Both the position numbers and the translations under genes were made by a program. Of a DNA stretch of 64,000 nucleotides, positions 52,010 to 60,862 are shown piece after piece. Position 1 is the first letter of the stretch. Each line of letters starts with the position of its first letter. This DNA comes from Saprospiraceae bacterium (GTDB lineage Bacteria > Bacteroidota > Bacteroidia > Chitinophagales > Saprospiraceae): NCBI GenBank assembly GCA_026129545.1, contig JAHCHX010000001.1, forward strand, positions 2,231,501 through 2,295,500, written 5' to 3'. The notes beneath the pieces were generated by a model. That model searched no databases and had not been told where the DNA came from. It saw only the letters and a list, made by a program, of their open reading frames with translations.

Positions 52010-54049
52010 TCACCCTCGCCCACTGCCTGTCGGCCCGATGCCCCCCGGCACCCCGTCGGTTGGGGGCGATTGATTGGGGTCGGGGCGCGTGCTGTCCAGA
52101 AAGCGCCACGACACCCCAAAGCGAAGCCCGCCGAACGGCTGCGGATAGTAGGCCGTCTGATAAAAAACAGATGTCTTGTTGAAGTTGGTCATAAAATTCT
52201 CATACCGCACAAACCCCCTGAGCGACTGTACTTTGAAAGCCACGAACAGGTCGAGCCACGGATAAGGTTTTTGCGTCAGCGTGTCTTGCAAGTGGAATTG
52301 CCAAGTGAGTGGCTGATAGCCATCGGGACGAAAATCGCTGTTGATTCGGAAATCGGCACCTGCATCGAATTGAAGCCGTTTTTTGAAAATTTTTCCCGAA
52401 AAATAAAGACTGTTTTTGGAGAACCAACGCGGCAAGCGCACCAAATCGGCGCGAGTGCTTTGCTGCAAGGCCACCGTGTTGTCGAGGTGGAGCGGGCCGA
52501 AGCGAACGTCCTCGCTCACGATGAACTGCACCACCTGCATGGGCGACGTTGTTTGCGTGGCCACACCCGCTTGGTTGTAGTAGAGGTAATTGCTGACGAG
52601 ATGCGCCCGCGCCGTCATGGACAGCCCGATGAGCGGTAGGGAATAGGTGGCGTAGAGGGTGTTTTCCACTGGTTTTTCAAAATTATTTTGCCAAAACAAC
52701 CGCTGACTCACAAAAAGACGATATTGCAACAGCGACGGCGGGCGGCGCTGGCTCAACAAACCCGCTCGCAACTGCCCCACCTTGCCCAAACCCAACGCCA
52801 ACTCACCACTCACCTGATACTCCCCGAGGTTGGCGAGCATTCCGAGACTGCCCTTGGCATAGAGCGCAAAACCATCGGAAGGCGTGATGGAAAAATCGCC
52901 CGTCAGAAACAGGTTGGAAAAAGACGAGTCGAGCGGCTCCTGCTTCACTTTGAAAAAAGTATGGGCCACCCCCACCGATAGCACATCGGAAGGTCGCCCT
53001 CGGCTTTTGGTTTTGAAAGTGCTGATTGCGAATGTGTTGTCCACACGGTGCATAGAGGCGAAATGCCGGATGCCGCGCCTGTCCACGAAAAACGTGTCGA
53101 AGAAAAAAGAATCTTGTGCCAGATTGGCATCGCTGAATTTGAAGCTCTCCTGCTTCCATGCCAGCGTGTGCGTGGCCCGCAAGGCGCGGCGGCCCGCCTC
53201 GTCGTCGCCGGTGAATTTCAGGTGCTGGGTCAGTTGCAAAGTTTGGTCGGCCAAGCGGCTGGCTGCTCGCTGGTCGGGCAGGCGAATTTCGGCATTGATG
53301 GGGCCAGCGAATTGGCCGTCGCCAAACACCGTGTCGCTCACGATGCCGCCATTTTCCTGCTGGCGCATCACGTTTTTGGAAAAAATGGCAAACCCGTCAT
53401 AGCGCGAGCCTTTGGGCAGCCACACCCCGAAAGAGAGGCTGTTGTGCCGATTGCGTTGGTAGCGATATTGCCCTGTGTGATTGATGCTCCGGTAGTCGAG
53501 CGAAAAGTTGGCCCCCCCCTCGAAGGTGCGCGAAAAACGGGCATTCAACATTCCCTGTTGCTGGTTGGCTCCCTGCGAAAAAAACACGTCGCTGAATGCG
53601 CGGGCATCGCGGTAAAAACGCAAGTCCTCGGGTTTCACTCGATAGAGGTCGAAAGCGTGCTCGCCAAAGTCGAACCCGCGTCGGGCTGGCAATTCAAAGA
53701 GCAGGGGCCGCGCCGATGAGCCGAGGTTGCCCAAAGTGCCCCAATCAATCAGTTGCCGCCGCCGCGCCGGGTCGTACATCCTAAAATCACGGTCGGGCAA
53801 GGTATCGTCGGCAGGGTAGTTGCGTTCGGGCGTGAGGGCAAACGTGTAGAACAGCGCCGAAGTGTCCGGTGGCGGAGGAGGAGCAGGTGCAGGTGCCCCA
53901 TCCTGCGCACTCGAACACAAGGGCAAGAGGCACATAGCAAACGACCAAAAGCAGGATTTCCGAGGCAGCCATTGCCCCGGAAATCCCTTTGTTGCCCGAT
54001 GTGAATCGTTTTTTATACCTTGATTCGCCGGGATTTGTCGGATGACCAT
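52010..54049 (-). CDS. Putative porin (Bacteroidota beta-barrel family)
   Basis: About 680 residues of an outer-membrane barrel of the Bacteroidota putative-porin type. A Pro-rich linker (APAPAPPPPPD) follows the probable signal peptide (RKSCFWSFAMCLLPLCSSAQ). The rest alternates strands, for example ANFSLDYRSINHTGQYRYQRN, NTLYATYSLPLIGLSMTAR and FGGLRFGVSWRFLD near the end. A short Pro/Gly-rich tail follows the last strand, which is unusual. The start is uncertain: no ATG, GTG or TTG lies between the repeat-B copy and the signal peptide core, so translation must begin at ATG 54049 or 54091 inside the repeat. Confidence 0.75.
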   Translation of the reverse strand: MVIRQIPANQGIKNDSHRATKGFPGQWLPRKSCFWSFAMCLLPLCSSAQDGAPAPAPPPPPDTSALFYTFALTPERNYPADDTLPDRDFRMYDPARRRQLIDWGTLGNLGSSARPLLFELPARRGFDFGEHAFDLYRVKPEDLRFYRDARAFSDVFFSQGANQQQGMLNARFSRTFEGGANFSLDYRSINHTGQYRYQRNRHNSLSFGVWLPKGSRYDGFAIFSKNVMRQQENGGIVSDTVFGDGQFAGPINAEIRLPDQRAASRLADQTLQLTQHLKFTGDDEAGRRALRATHTLAWKQESFKFSDANLAQDSFFFDTFFVDRRGIRHFASMHRVDNTFAISTFKTKSRGRPSDVLSVGVAHTFFKVKQEPLDSSFSNLFLTGDFSITPSDGFALYAKGSLGMLANLGEYQVSGELALGLGKVGQLRAGLLSQRRPPSLLQYRLFVSQRLFWQNNFEKPVENTLYATYSLPLIGLSMTARAHLVSNYLYYNQAGVATQTTSPMQVVQFIVSEDVRFGPLHLDNTVALQQSTRADLVRLPRWFSKNSLYFSGKIFKKRLQFDAGADFRINSDFRPDGYQPLTWQFHLQDTLTQKPYPWLDLFVAFKVQSLRGFVRYENFMTNFNKTSVFYQTAYYPQPFGGLRFGVSWRFLDSTRPDPNQSPPTDGVPGGIGPTGSGRG

Positions 54050-54110
54050 GATTAATGTCCTTGTTTTTGAACAGATTGCGCACTTGACCATGCTCAAAAC
54101 TTGGCGGTGC
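54015..54110 (+). repeat. Dispersed repeat family B, copy 3
   Basis: Runs from ATACCTTGATTCG to CTCAAAACTTGGCGGTGC. On the minus strand it overlaps and supplies the apparent start region of the porin gene. Confidence 0.75.
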
Positions 54111-54173
54111 AAAATTTCCCAACCCAATGTGAAGGTTTGCGAACAATAACGCGGCAGGCGGCTATCCGTTGCC

Positions 54174-54971
54174 TCAACCCAGCACTGCCGGGTTCATGCC
54201 CATCGTGCTGAAACCGCCGTCGTGGAAAAGGTTCTGCATGGTCACATAGCGCGTGTAATCGCTGAAAAGCATGATGCAATAGCTCGCGCAATCCTCCGCA
54301 GGCGCGTTGCCGAGCGGCGACATTTTGTCGGCATAGTTGAAAAACTCGTGAAAGCCCTTCACGCCTTGGCCGGCCGTCGTCATGGTGGGCGATTGAGAAA
54401 TGGTGTTCACGCGCACCTTTTTGGCCGTGCCGAAATGGTAGCCAAAGGAGCGTGCAAAAGATTCGAGCAGCGCCTTAGACTCGGCCATTTCGGAGTAGTC
54501 GGGGAAAACGCGCTGCGCGGCGATGTAAGACAGCGCCACGATGCTGCCCCAGTCGTTGATGGCATCGAGCTTCCACATCGTCTGCATCATTTTGTGAAAC
54601 GAAATGGCGCTCACGTCGAACGTCTTTTGCATCCATTCGTAGTTGAGGTCGGTGTAGGATTTGCCTTTGCGCACATTGACCGACATTCCGATGGAATGCA
54701 GCACGAAATCCACCTTGCCGCCGAAATGCTCCATGCTTTTTTGGAACAGCTGCTCCATGTCTTCCAAAGAAGTCGCGTCCGCAGCGACGACGGGTGCCTT
54801 GCATTGCTCAGCCAGCACATTGATTTGCCCCATGCGCATGGCGACGGGGGCGTTGGTCAGCACGATTTGCGCGCCTTCTTCCACACAGCGCTCCGCCACT
54901 TTCCATGCGATACTTTGATTGTCCAGCGCACCGAAGACGATGCCCTTTTTTCCTGCGAGGATGTTGCTCAT
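54174..54971 (-). CDS. fabI: Enoyl-[acyl-carrier-protein] reductase (NADH) FabI
   Basis: A 265-residue cytoplasmic short-chain-dehydrogenase-fold enzyme that performs the last reduction in each cycle of type II fatty acid synthesis. The FabI-specific cofactor loop reads GALDNQSIAWKVAE (about residues 14-27). The active site is YIAAQRVFPDYSEMAESK, with the two Tyr residues and the Lys of the Y-x6-K motif. Length is normal. It has its own promoter box 39 nt upstream. FabI is the target of triclosan-type inhibitors. Confidence 0.94.
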   Translation of the reverse strand: MSNILAGKKGIVFGALDNQSIAWKVAERCVEEGAQIVLTNAPVAMRMGQINVLAEQCKAPVVAADATSLEDMEQLFQKSMEHFGGKVDFVLHSIGMSVNVRKGKSYTDLNYEWMQKTFDVSAISFHKMMQTMWKLDAINDWGSIVALSYIAAQRVFPDYSEMAESKALLESFARSFGYHFGTAKKVRVNTISQSPTMTTAGQGVKGFHEFFNYADKMSPLGNAPAEDCASYCIMLFSDYTRYVTMQNLFHDGGFSTMGMNPAVLG

Positions 54972-55010
54972 ACAGTCGAGAGAGTTTGAGTGATAAGGTC
55001 AGTCGGGCGG

Positions 55011-55018
55011 CAAAGATA
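55011..55018 (-). promoter_or_regulatory. -7 promoter box of fabI
   Basis: Minus-strand TATCTTTG, an exact TAnnTTTG match, 39 nt before the fabI ATG. Confidence 0.55.
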
Positions 55019-55103
55019 GAAAAGCGGTTGGTTGTAGCACTCAGCTTTGATTGGCTGCCAAGGAACAAACTACTCTATGCCGCAGCATACCACGCCTACG
55101 CCG

Positions 55104-57626
55104 TCAAACCTCCTGCCGCAGCACCTCCAACGGCGGCTTGCGCACTACCTCTCGACTGTTGAACAGCCCGATAACCACCGTGATGAGCGTGATGCTCAAA
55201 AAGGTGATGCCCAACGGAACCCAATTCGCCTCAAAGGGAATTTTAAAAGCAAATTTCGCCAAAGCCCAAGCCCCTGCCACCGAAAGGCCAACCCCCGCCA
55301 GACAAGCCAACGCACCCAACAGGAAATACTCCAAAGCATTGATGGCCAGTATCTGCCGGCGGCTCGCACCAAGTGTGCGCAACAAAACGCTCTCGCGGAT
55401 GCGGGCAAATTTCCCCTGATAAATCGAACTCACCAGCACCAGCAGCCCCGTCAATATGCTGAACAGCGCCATGAACCGAATCACAAACGAAACCTTGCCC
55501 AACACCTCGTCCACCGACTTCAAAATCTGCGTCAGGTCAATAGCCGACACGCCGGGATAACGCCGCACCAACTCGCTCTGAAACCGCGCCGATTGCTGCG
55601 TGCTGTCCACCCGCGACACCACGACGTGAAACTGCGGCGCCCGCTCCAGCACACCCGTCGGAAACACCACGAGAAAGTTGGTTTGAACCCGATTGAAATC
55701 CACCTTGCGGATGCTGCCCACCTCCGTCTCAAGCCGCGCCCCCTGCACGTTGAAGACGAGTTTGGTGCCGATTTTGGCCTTCATGCTGCGCTGAAGCCCG
55801 TCGGAAATGGAGACCTTGACAGGCTGACCGGGCGTGTGCGTCCCCGTCCAAGCGCCTTCCACCACCTGCTCCGTGTCAATCAGCGTGTCGCGGAACGTGA
55901 CCCGGTATTCGCGGTCCCACACCCAGCGCGGCAGCGCATTCGTGCTATCCGCCTCGTCCTGCGATTTGGTGCGGCCATCAATCGTCTCAAGACGAGTAGT
56001 CACCACCGCCACCTGCTGCATCAACGGCATCCCACTCGCGCGCACCAACGCCGCCACGCTATCCTTGTCAGCAGTTTGGATGTCGAAGAGAATCATGTTC
56101 GGCTGATTGCCACTGCCCGAGAACTCGACCTGCTTGAGCAACATGCTCTGAATCAGGAAAAGCGTGGAAAGCAACATGGTGCCCAAGCCAATGGTGACGA
56201 CCAGCAAAATGGTCTGATTTTCAGGACGGAAAAGATTCGCAATCCCCTGCCGAGCGACGTAACTCCATTTTTTGGGAAAATACCTGCGCAGCAAAAACGT
56301 CAGCAACCTTGCAATGCCCCACAAAATCAAAAACGCCGCAGCGATGCCGCCCATGAAAAAAAGCGTCTCCTTCCAATCCTTCACAAGCCACCAAGTGAAC
56401 CCGAAAATGGCGAGCAAAATGAGCAAGTAAACCGCCCACCGCAACAAGCGATTGTCGTCCTCCTGCTCCCCAAAAGAAACCCGCAACGTCCGCAAAGGAG
56501 AAGTTCTCAAAATTCCAGAAAGTGGAATGAGCGCAAACATCACCGCCACCGACAAACCCAAAGCCATCCCCTGCGCCACCGAAGCCCAAGAAAAATCGGT
56601 GCTCACCTGCTCAATCGGCAATAAATCACGCGCCACCCAAGGCAACAACTTTTGGATGAGCGACCCTCCCAAAGCACCCATCACCGCCCCCAACAGACCG
56701 ATGCCGGCCACCTGCGCCAAGTACACATAAAACGCCTTGCGCCCACTCGCGCCCAAACACCGCAGAATGGCCACCGTCGGCAATTTGTCCTTGATGTAAA
56801 TATGCACCGCGCCCGCCACCCCGATGCACCCCAACAAGAGCGCAATGAAACCCACGAGATTGAGAAAAGTGCCAAAATTGCCAAAGGCAGCGCCGATGCT
56901 GCGCTTGCGGCTGTTCACCGTGTCCCAATTCATGTTCGCCTTTTCCAACTCTTTTTCAAAAGGTTGCATCAAAGCATCCACGTCCGTGCCATCGGCCATT
57001 TTGTAAAAATACTGATAGTCCACCCGGCTGCCACGCTGAATAAGCCCCGTCGAATCGAGCCAAGCGGCAGGAATAAAAACAACCGGCGCAATGCTGCTGG
57101 CGATGCCCGCCCGACCGGGCGAGGAAAGCAGCTCGCCCTCCACGACAAAAGTCACATTGCCCACCTGAATGCTGTCGCCGGTCCGAATATCGAACTGAAG
57201 CATGAGCGCGTGTTCGACCAAGGCCCTCCTCCCCTCGCGGAAAGTTTGCCACGAGTTTTCAGGGCTGCTCTTCCATTCCCCATAGAAAGGATAGTCGCCT
57301 TCGAGCGCACGAATTTGCGAAAGCCGAGTACCGCCATTTTTGGGAAAACGCACCATGCTCATGAAATTCGTCACCTGCGCCATCTCCGAACCCGGCATCT
57401 TGAATTTCCACAAAATGGAATCTGGAGCAGGCTGACTCGCATCCAACAAAAGGTCAGCGCCGAGCAAAGTTTTGGCCTCTCGGTCAATGTCGGCGGTCAA
57501 GTTGACGGAGAAGGAACGAACCGCCGTCAGCGCCGCAATGCCGACCGTGATGGCAGATATGAAGAGCAGGAGGCGGGCGCGGTTGCGGCGGCTATCGCGC
57601 CAAGCCATTTTCAGAATAAAACTCAT
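55104..57626 (-). CDS. ABC transporter permease, FtsX-type (YbbP-like)
   Basis: An 840-residue membrane protein with two FtsX/MacB-type permease modules. An N-terminal span (RLLLFISAITVGIAALTAV) is followed by a large periplasmic domain, then spans near residues 260-400, a further set near 400-470, a second periplasmic domain, and three final spans (about 700-830) ending NSREVVRKPPLEVLRQEV. This fits the YbbP-like permeases that pair with a YbbA/LolD-type ATPase for envelope lipid or lipoprotein transport. No ATPase gene is adjacent: the upstream neighbour is the GH20 gene, whose 3' end is 171 bp away. Confidence 0.87.
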   Translation of the reverse strand: MSFILKMAWRDSRRNRARLLLFISAITVGIAALTAVRSFSVNLTADIDREAKTLLGADLLLDASQPAPDSILWKFKMPGSEMAQVTNFMSMVRFPKNGGTRLSQIRALEGDYPFYGEWKSSPENSWQTFREGRRALVEHALMLQFDIRTGDSIQVGNVTFVVEGELLSSPGRAGIASSIAPVVFIPAAWLDSTGLIQRGSRVDYQYFYKMADGTDVDALMQPFEKELEKANMNWDTVNSRKRSIGAAFGNFGTFLNLVGFIALLLGCIGVAGAVHIYIKDKLPTVAILRCLGASGRKAFYVYLAQVAGIGLLGAVMGALGGSLIQKLLPWVARDLLPIEQVSTDFSWASVAQGMALGLSVAVMFALIPLSGILRTSPLRTLRVSFGEQEDDNRLLRWAVYLLILLAIFGFTWWLVKDWKETLFFMGGIAAAFLILWGIARLLTFLLRRYFPKKWSYVARQGIANLFRPENQTILLVVTIGLGTMLLSTLFLIQSMLLKQVEFSGSGNQPNMILFDIQTADKDSVAALVRASGMPLMQQVAVVTTRLETIDGRTKSQDEADSTNALPRWVWDREYRVTFRDTLIDTEQVVEGAWTGTHTPGQPVKVSISDGLQRSMKAKIGTKLVFNVQGARLETEVGSIRKVDFNRVQTNFLVVFPTGVLERAPQFHVVVSRVDSTQQSARFQSELVRRYPGVSAIDLTQILKSVDEVLGKVSFVIRFMALFSILTGLLVLVSSIYQGKFARIRESVLLRTLGASRRQILAINALEYFLLGALACLAGVGLSVAGAWALAKFAFKIPFEANWVPLGITFLSITLITVVIGLFNSREVVRKPPLEVLRQEV

Positions 57627-57797
57627 TTTTTATAGTAGAGGGCGGAGGGTAGAAGGAGACGCCTTTATGTCCATTTCCGAAATCCGTACCCGTTTAGCCC
57701 CCTAAACGGCCAAAGGTGAGGAGGGTTGGGGTCATTTTGGAAAAAACGGATGAAATGCCAGTAGCCATAGATAAATAAGGCCACTCAGCCCCTTGCC

Positions 57798-60104
57798 TCA
57801 CTCCACGATTACTTCATCAATGAACAACCAAGCGCCATTGCCCGCACCTGCGGCGTTTTCAGGAATGACGCCGAATGTCTTGGCCACGAATTTCAAGTAG
57901 CGCCCTTGTGCCCCAGGAGCGTCCAGCACCACCGTCTCCACCGTGATGCCCTCCATCGTTTCAGCTGGTATCTCCTTGGAGGCCAGCAGCCTGAACTGTT
58001 GGCCGTCATCAGACACATGTATTTCCACTCCGCGTGGGGGGTAAATCCACGAAACTTTGCTATTGACAAAATGGGTGGTCACGCGGCTGAAGCTCGTGGG
58101 CTTGCCCAAGTCAATCACGGGGTCAATGTCGCGGTTCACCAGACCGACCCAATTGCCCCAAGTTTTGATGTCGCCCGTCACCCCGTTGGTCAAGGCATAC
58201 TGCTCCCCCCCGTCGTATTTGTCGGGTATGCGCGCAAGAGCGTAAGGTTTCCCACTTGCTTTGTGCACGAGATATGCCACGGTGCGCACCTTGCCCATTT
58301 GTTTTTCTCCTTCAAAGACCGCTGCTTTCACCGTCGTGTTTTGAGCAATGGCAAACGGCTCCTTGTATCTCTTTGAAGTCGGCGTGGGTTCGCTTCCATC
58401 GGTGGTGTAGCGAATCTGGAGCACGGGGTCAATGGCCGACAGCGCGACCTTACCGCCTGAAAAAGAAGTGGATATGTCAAAATAGCTTTTGGCGTAATTC
58501 ACCCCCATCGCGTCGAGCCGCGCAAAGTGCGCCCGAAGGCGGCGCGCAAAATCAGGCCAGTCCTTCTTTTCCGTGGCCGACCAAGCGATTTCGGCCACGG
58601 CACATGCGCGGGGGTAGGTCATATATTCCACATAGTCGGGCGTTTTCATGTACTCCGTCCACACGTTGGCTTGCACGCCGAGTATGCGCACCGCCTCTTC
58701 GGGGCTGAGCTCCGCCGGCACCGGCTCGTAGCCGTACACTTTTTCCAAGGTGAGATACCCCCCGATAGCGACAGGCTCGGTGTTGGGGTCGCTTTGGTAA
58801 TAGTCGAGATAGACGTGCGAGGTGGGTGTCATGATGGCATCGTGACCCGCTTTGGCCGCCGCGATGCCGCCCTCCGTGCCGCGCCAGCTCATCACTGTGG
58901 CAGAAGGTGCAAGCCCCCCTTCCAATATCTCGTCCCAACCGATGAGTTTTTTGCCGCGCCGCGCCAGCATGGCCTCTGCCCGGCGAATGAAATAGCTCTG
59001 CAACTCATGCTCGTCTTTCAAGCCTTCCTGCTTCATGCGTTTTTGGCATTTGGGGCAGGTTTGCCAGCGCGTTTTGGGGCACTCATCGCCACCGATGTGG
59101 ATATAGGTGCTTGGAAACAAGGCGCATACCTCTTCCAGCACCTCGTCCAGAAACACAAATGTTTTTTCGTTGCCCGCGCAAAAAACATCTTCAAACACGC
59201 CCCATTTCGTCGCGGCCTGATAGGGGCCGCCCGTGCAGCCCAATTCGGGGTAGGCCGACAGGGCAGCCAGTGCATGGCCGGGCATTTCGATTTCGGGTAT
59301 CACGGTGACAAATCGCTGACGCGCATATTCCACCACCTCTTTCACCTCCTCTTGGGTGTAGTAGCCGCAGTAGGGCTTGCCGTCGAATCGTTGCGGTTGG
59401 TCAGAGTAGTGCCCCACGAGCGTCTCGGAGCGACAAGCGGCGACTTCCTGAAGCCGGGGGTGCTTTTTTATTTCGATGCGCCAGCCTTGGTCTTCGGTGA
59501 GGTGCCAGTGAAAGGTGTTGAGCTTGTGCGCCGCGAGCAGGTCAATGTATTTTTTGATAAAGGAAACGGGGAAGTAATGCCGCCCCACATCGAGGTGAAG
59601 CCCGCGATAGGAAAAACGCGGCGCGTCGTCAATCTTGCAGCAGAGCGCCTTCCATGCGACGGATGCCGCGTTGATTCCCGGCGGAAAAATCTGCCGAAGG
59701 GTTTGCACGGCATAAAAAGCCCCGGCAGCGGTACGCGCACGGATATAGATAGCGGTTGGGGTTATTTCGAGTTGATACCCCTCGGCGGATGCGATACTCG
59801 ATTCTGGCAAAAAATAAATGGCGTTCTCCGTCGGCTCCCGCATGTCTTGTTGAATGGACTGACTGACCAATCGGAAACCAGCCCCTTGCTCAACCAAAGC
59901 AGCGAGGTAACGCGCAGCCATTGCCCAATCGTCCATGCCATTCGGCACAAAGACGCGGGTATCTGCGGTCAGCGTGAAATAACCAGAAGTAGTCGTCACC
60001 GACAGCGGCTGAGGGACGAGGTTCAGGGCAGGCTTTTTTTGGCAGCTCTGGTTGAATGCGAGGAGGCCCAGCAAGAATAGCGTAAAGAGCAGGCGCAATT
60101 TCAT
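57798..60104 (-). CDS. Beta-N-acetylhexosaminidase, GH20, lipoprotein
   Basis: A 768-residue exported enzyme that removes terminal GlcNAc/GalNAc residues. MKLRLLFTLFLLGLLAFNQSC gives a lipoprotein Cys at residue 21. An N-terminal GH20b domain (about 28-150) precedes the catalytic TIM barrel (about 150-510) with RGLHLDVGRHYFP and the catalytic pair in YIHIGGDECPKTRW (Asp-Glu about 336-337). A chitobiase-type C-terminal domain (YTTDGSEPTPTS) and a discoidin-like F5/8 domain (about 620-765) follow, probably for carbohydrate binding. It may feed amino sugars to the NahK-like kinase at 36.7 kb. Confidence 0.94.
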   Translation of the reverse strand: MKLRLLFTLFLLGLLAFNQSCQKKPALNLVPQPLSVTTTSGYFTLTADTRVFVPNGMDDWAMAARYLAALVEQGAGFRLVSQSIQQDMREPTENAIYFLPESSIASAEGYQLEITPTAIYIRARTAAGAFYAVQTLRQIFPPGINAASVAWKALCCKIDDAPRFSYRGLHLDVGRHYFPVSFIKKYIDLLAAHKLNTFHWHLTEDQGWRIEIKKHPRLQEVAACRSETLVGHYSDQPQRFDGKPYCGYYTQEEVKEVVEYARQRFVTVIPEIEMPGHALAALSAYPELGCTGGPYQAATKWGVFEDVFCAGNEKTFVFLDEVLEEVCALFPSTYIHIGGDECPKTRWQTCPKCQKRMKQEGLKDEHELQSYFIRRAEAMLARRGKKLIGWDEILEGGLAPSATVMSWRGTEGGIAAAKAGHDAIMTPTSHVYLDYYQSDPNTEPVAIGGYLTLEKVYGYEPVPAELSPEEAVRILGVQANVWTEYMKTPDYVEYMTYPRACAVAEIAWSATEKKDWPDFARRLRAHFARLDAMGVNYAKSYFDISTSFSGGKVALSAIDPVLQIRYTTDGSEPTPTSKRYKEPFAIAQNTTVKAAVFEGEKQMGKVRTVAYLVHKASGKPYALARIPDKYDGGEQYALTNGVTGDIKTWGNWVGLVNRDIDPVIDLGKPTSFSRVTTHFVNSKVSWIYPPRGVEIHVSDDGQQFRLLASKEIPAETMEGITVETVVLDAPGAQGRYLKFVAKTFGVIPENAAGAGNGAWLFIDEVIVE

Positions 60105-60145
60105 GGATAAATAGTGTTAGGAGGAAAAATAATGCTGCCAAGTTC

Positions 60146-60177
60146 TTGAAAGTCATCAAATTCAAGGTATAAATTTG
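60146..60177 (+). promoter_or_regulatory. Bacteroidota-type promoter of the START-domain gene
   Basis: TTG at 60146, a 21-bp gap and TAAATTTG at 60170-60177, 28 nt before the ATG. This lies in the 101-bp divergent gap with the GH20 gene. Confidence 0.55.
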
Positions 60178-60205
60178 AAGCAACCATTCAACAACTCTCC
60201 ACGCT

Positions 60206-60862
60206 ATGAAAAACAAATCGCTGGCCCACCTGCTGTTGGCGCTGCTTCTCTCGGTTACAGGTCTTTATGCGCAAAAAAACTGGGTTTTTCAGAAAGAAAA
60301 AGAGGGCGTTAAAGTGTATAAACGCAAAGTGGACGACGGCTATGAACTCAAATTGGTAGCAGTGTTCAACGCCGCCCCGGCAGCCATGTTGGCGCTGTTC
60401 AACAATGTTGCCGAATACCCGAAATGGGGCTATCGGGTGGCACATTCGGAATTGTTGAAACGGGTGAGCGCCACAGAGTTCTACTATTACTCTCGCTTCT
60501 CGTTCCCTTGGCCCTTGGAAGACCGCGACGTGGTGATGCGCACCACTATCACGACCGATGCCAAAACCAATGCGATAACGCTTTCGTCGCATGCCGTGCC
60601 AGATTTCATTCCTGAAAAACAAGGCATCGTGCGGGTGAAAAAGGCCAACGTGACTTGGAAACTATCCGCCCAAACCAGCACCTCGATGGAGGGGGAATAC
60701 TACCTGAGCACCCACCCGGGCGGCATATTGCCAGATTGGACGGTGAACCTCGCCAACGATACCGGCCCGATAGAAACCGTGCAAAAAATGAAAAAACTGC
60801 TGAGCGAAGAGCGGTACAAAAACGTGAAGCAACTCAGCAAATCACCGCACCTTCCTGATTGA
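60206..60862 (+). CDS. START-domain lipid-binding-like protein, exported
   Basis: A 218-residue protein with a signal peptide (MKNKSLAHLLLALLLSVTGLYAQ). The rest is one START/SRPBCC fold (about residues 25-210): WVFQKEKEGVKVYKRKVDD, YYYSRFSFPWPLEDRDVVMR and the C-terminal helix region GPIETVQKMKKLLSEE. These domains bind hydrophobic ligands in a deep cavity; the ligand is unknown. Its last 29 bases overlap the 3' end of the convergent thrB gene. Confidence 0.87.
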   Translation: MKNKSLAHLLLALLLSVTGLYAQKNWVFQKEKEGVKVYKRKVDDGYELKLVAVFNAAPAAMLALFNNVAEYPKWGYRVAHSELLKRVSATEFYYYSRFSFPWPLEDRDVVMRTTITTDAKTNAITLSSHAVPDFIPEKQGIVRVKKANVTWKLSAQTSTSMEGEYYLSTHPGGILPDWTVNLANDTGPIETVQKMKKLLSEERYKNVKQLSKSPHLPD

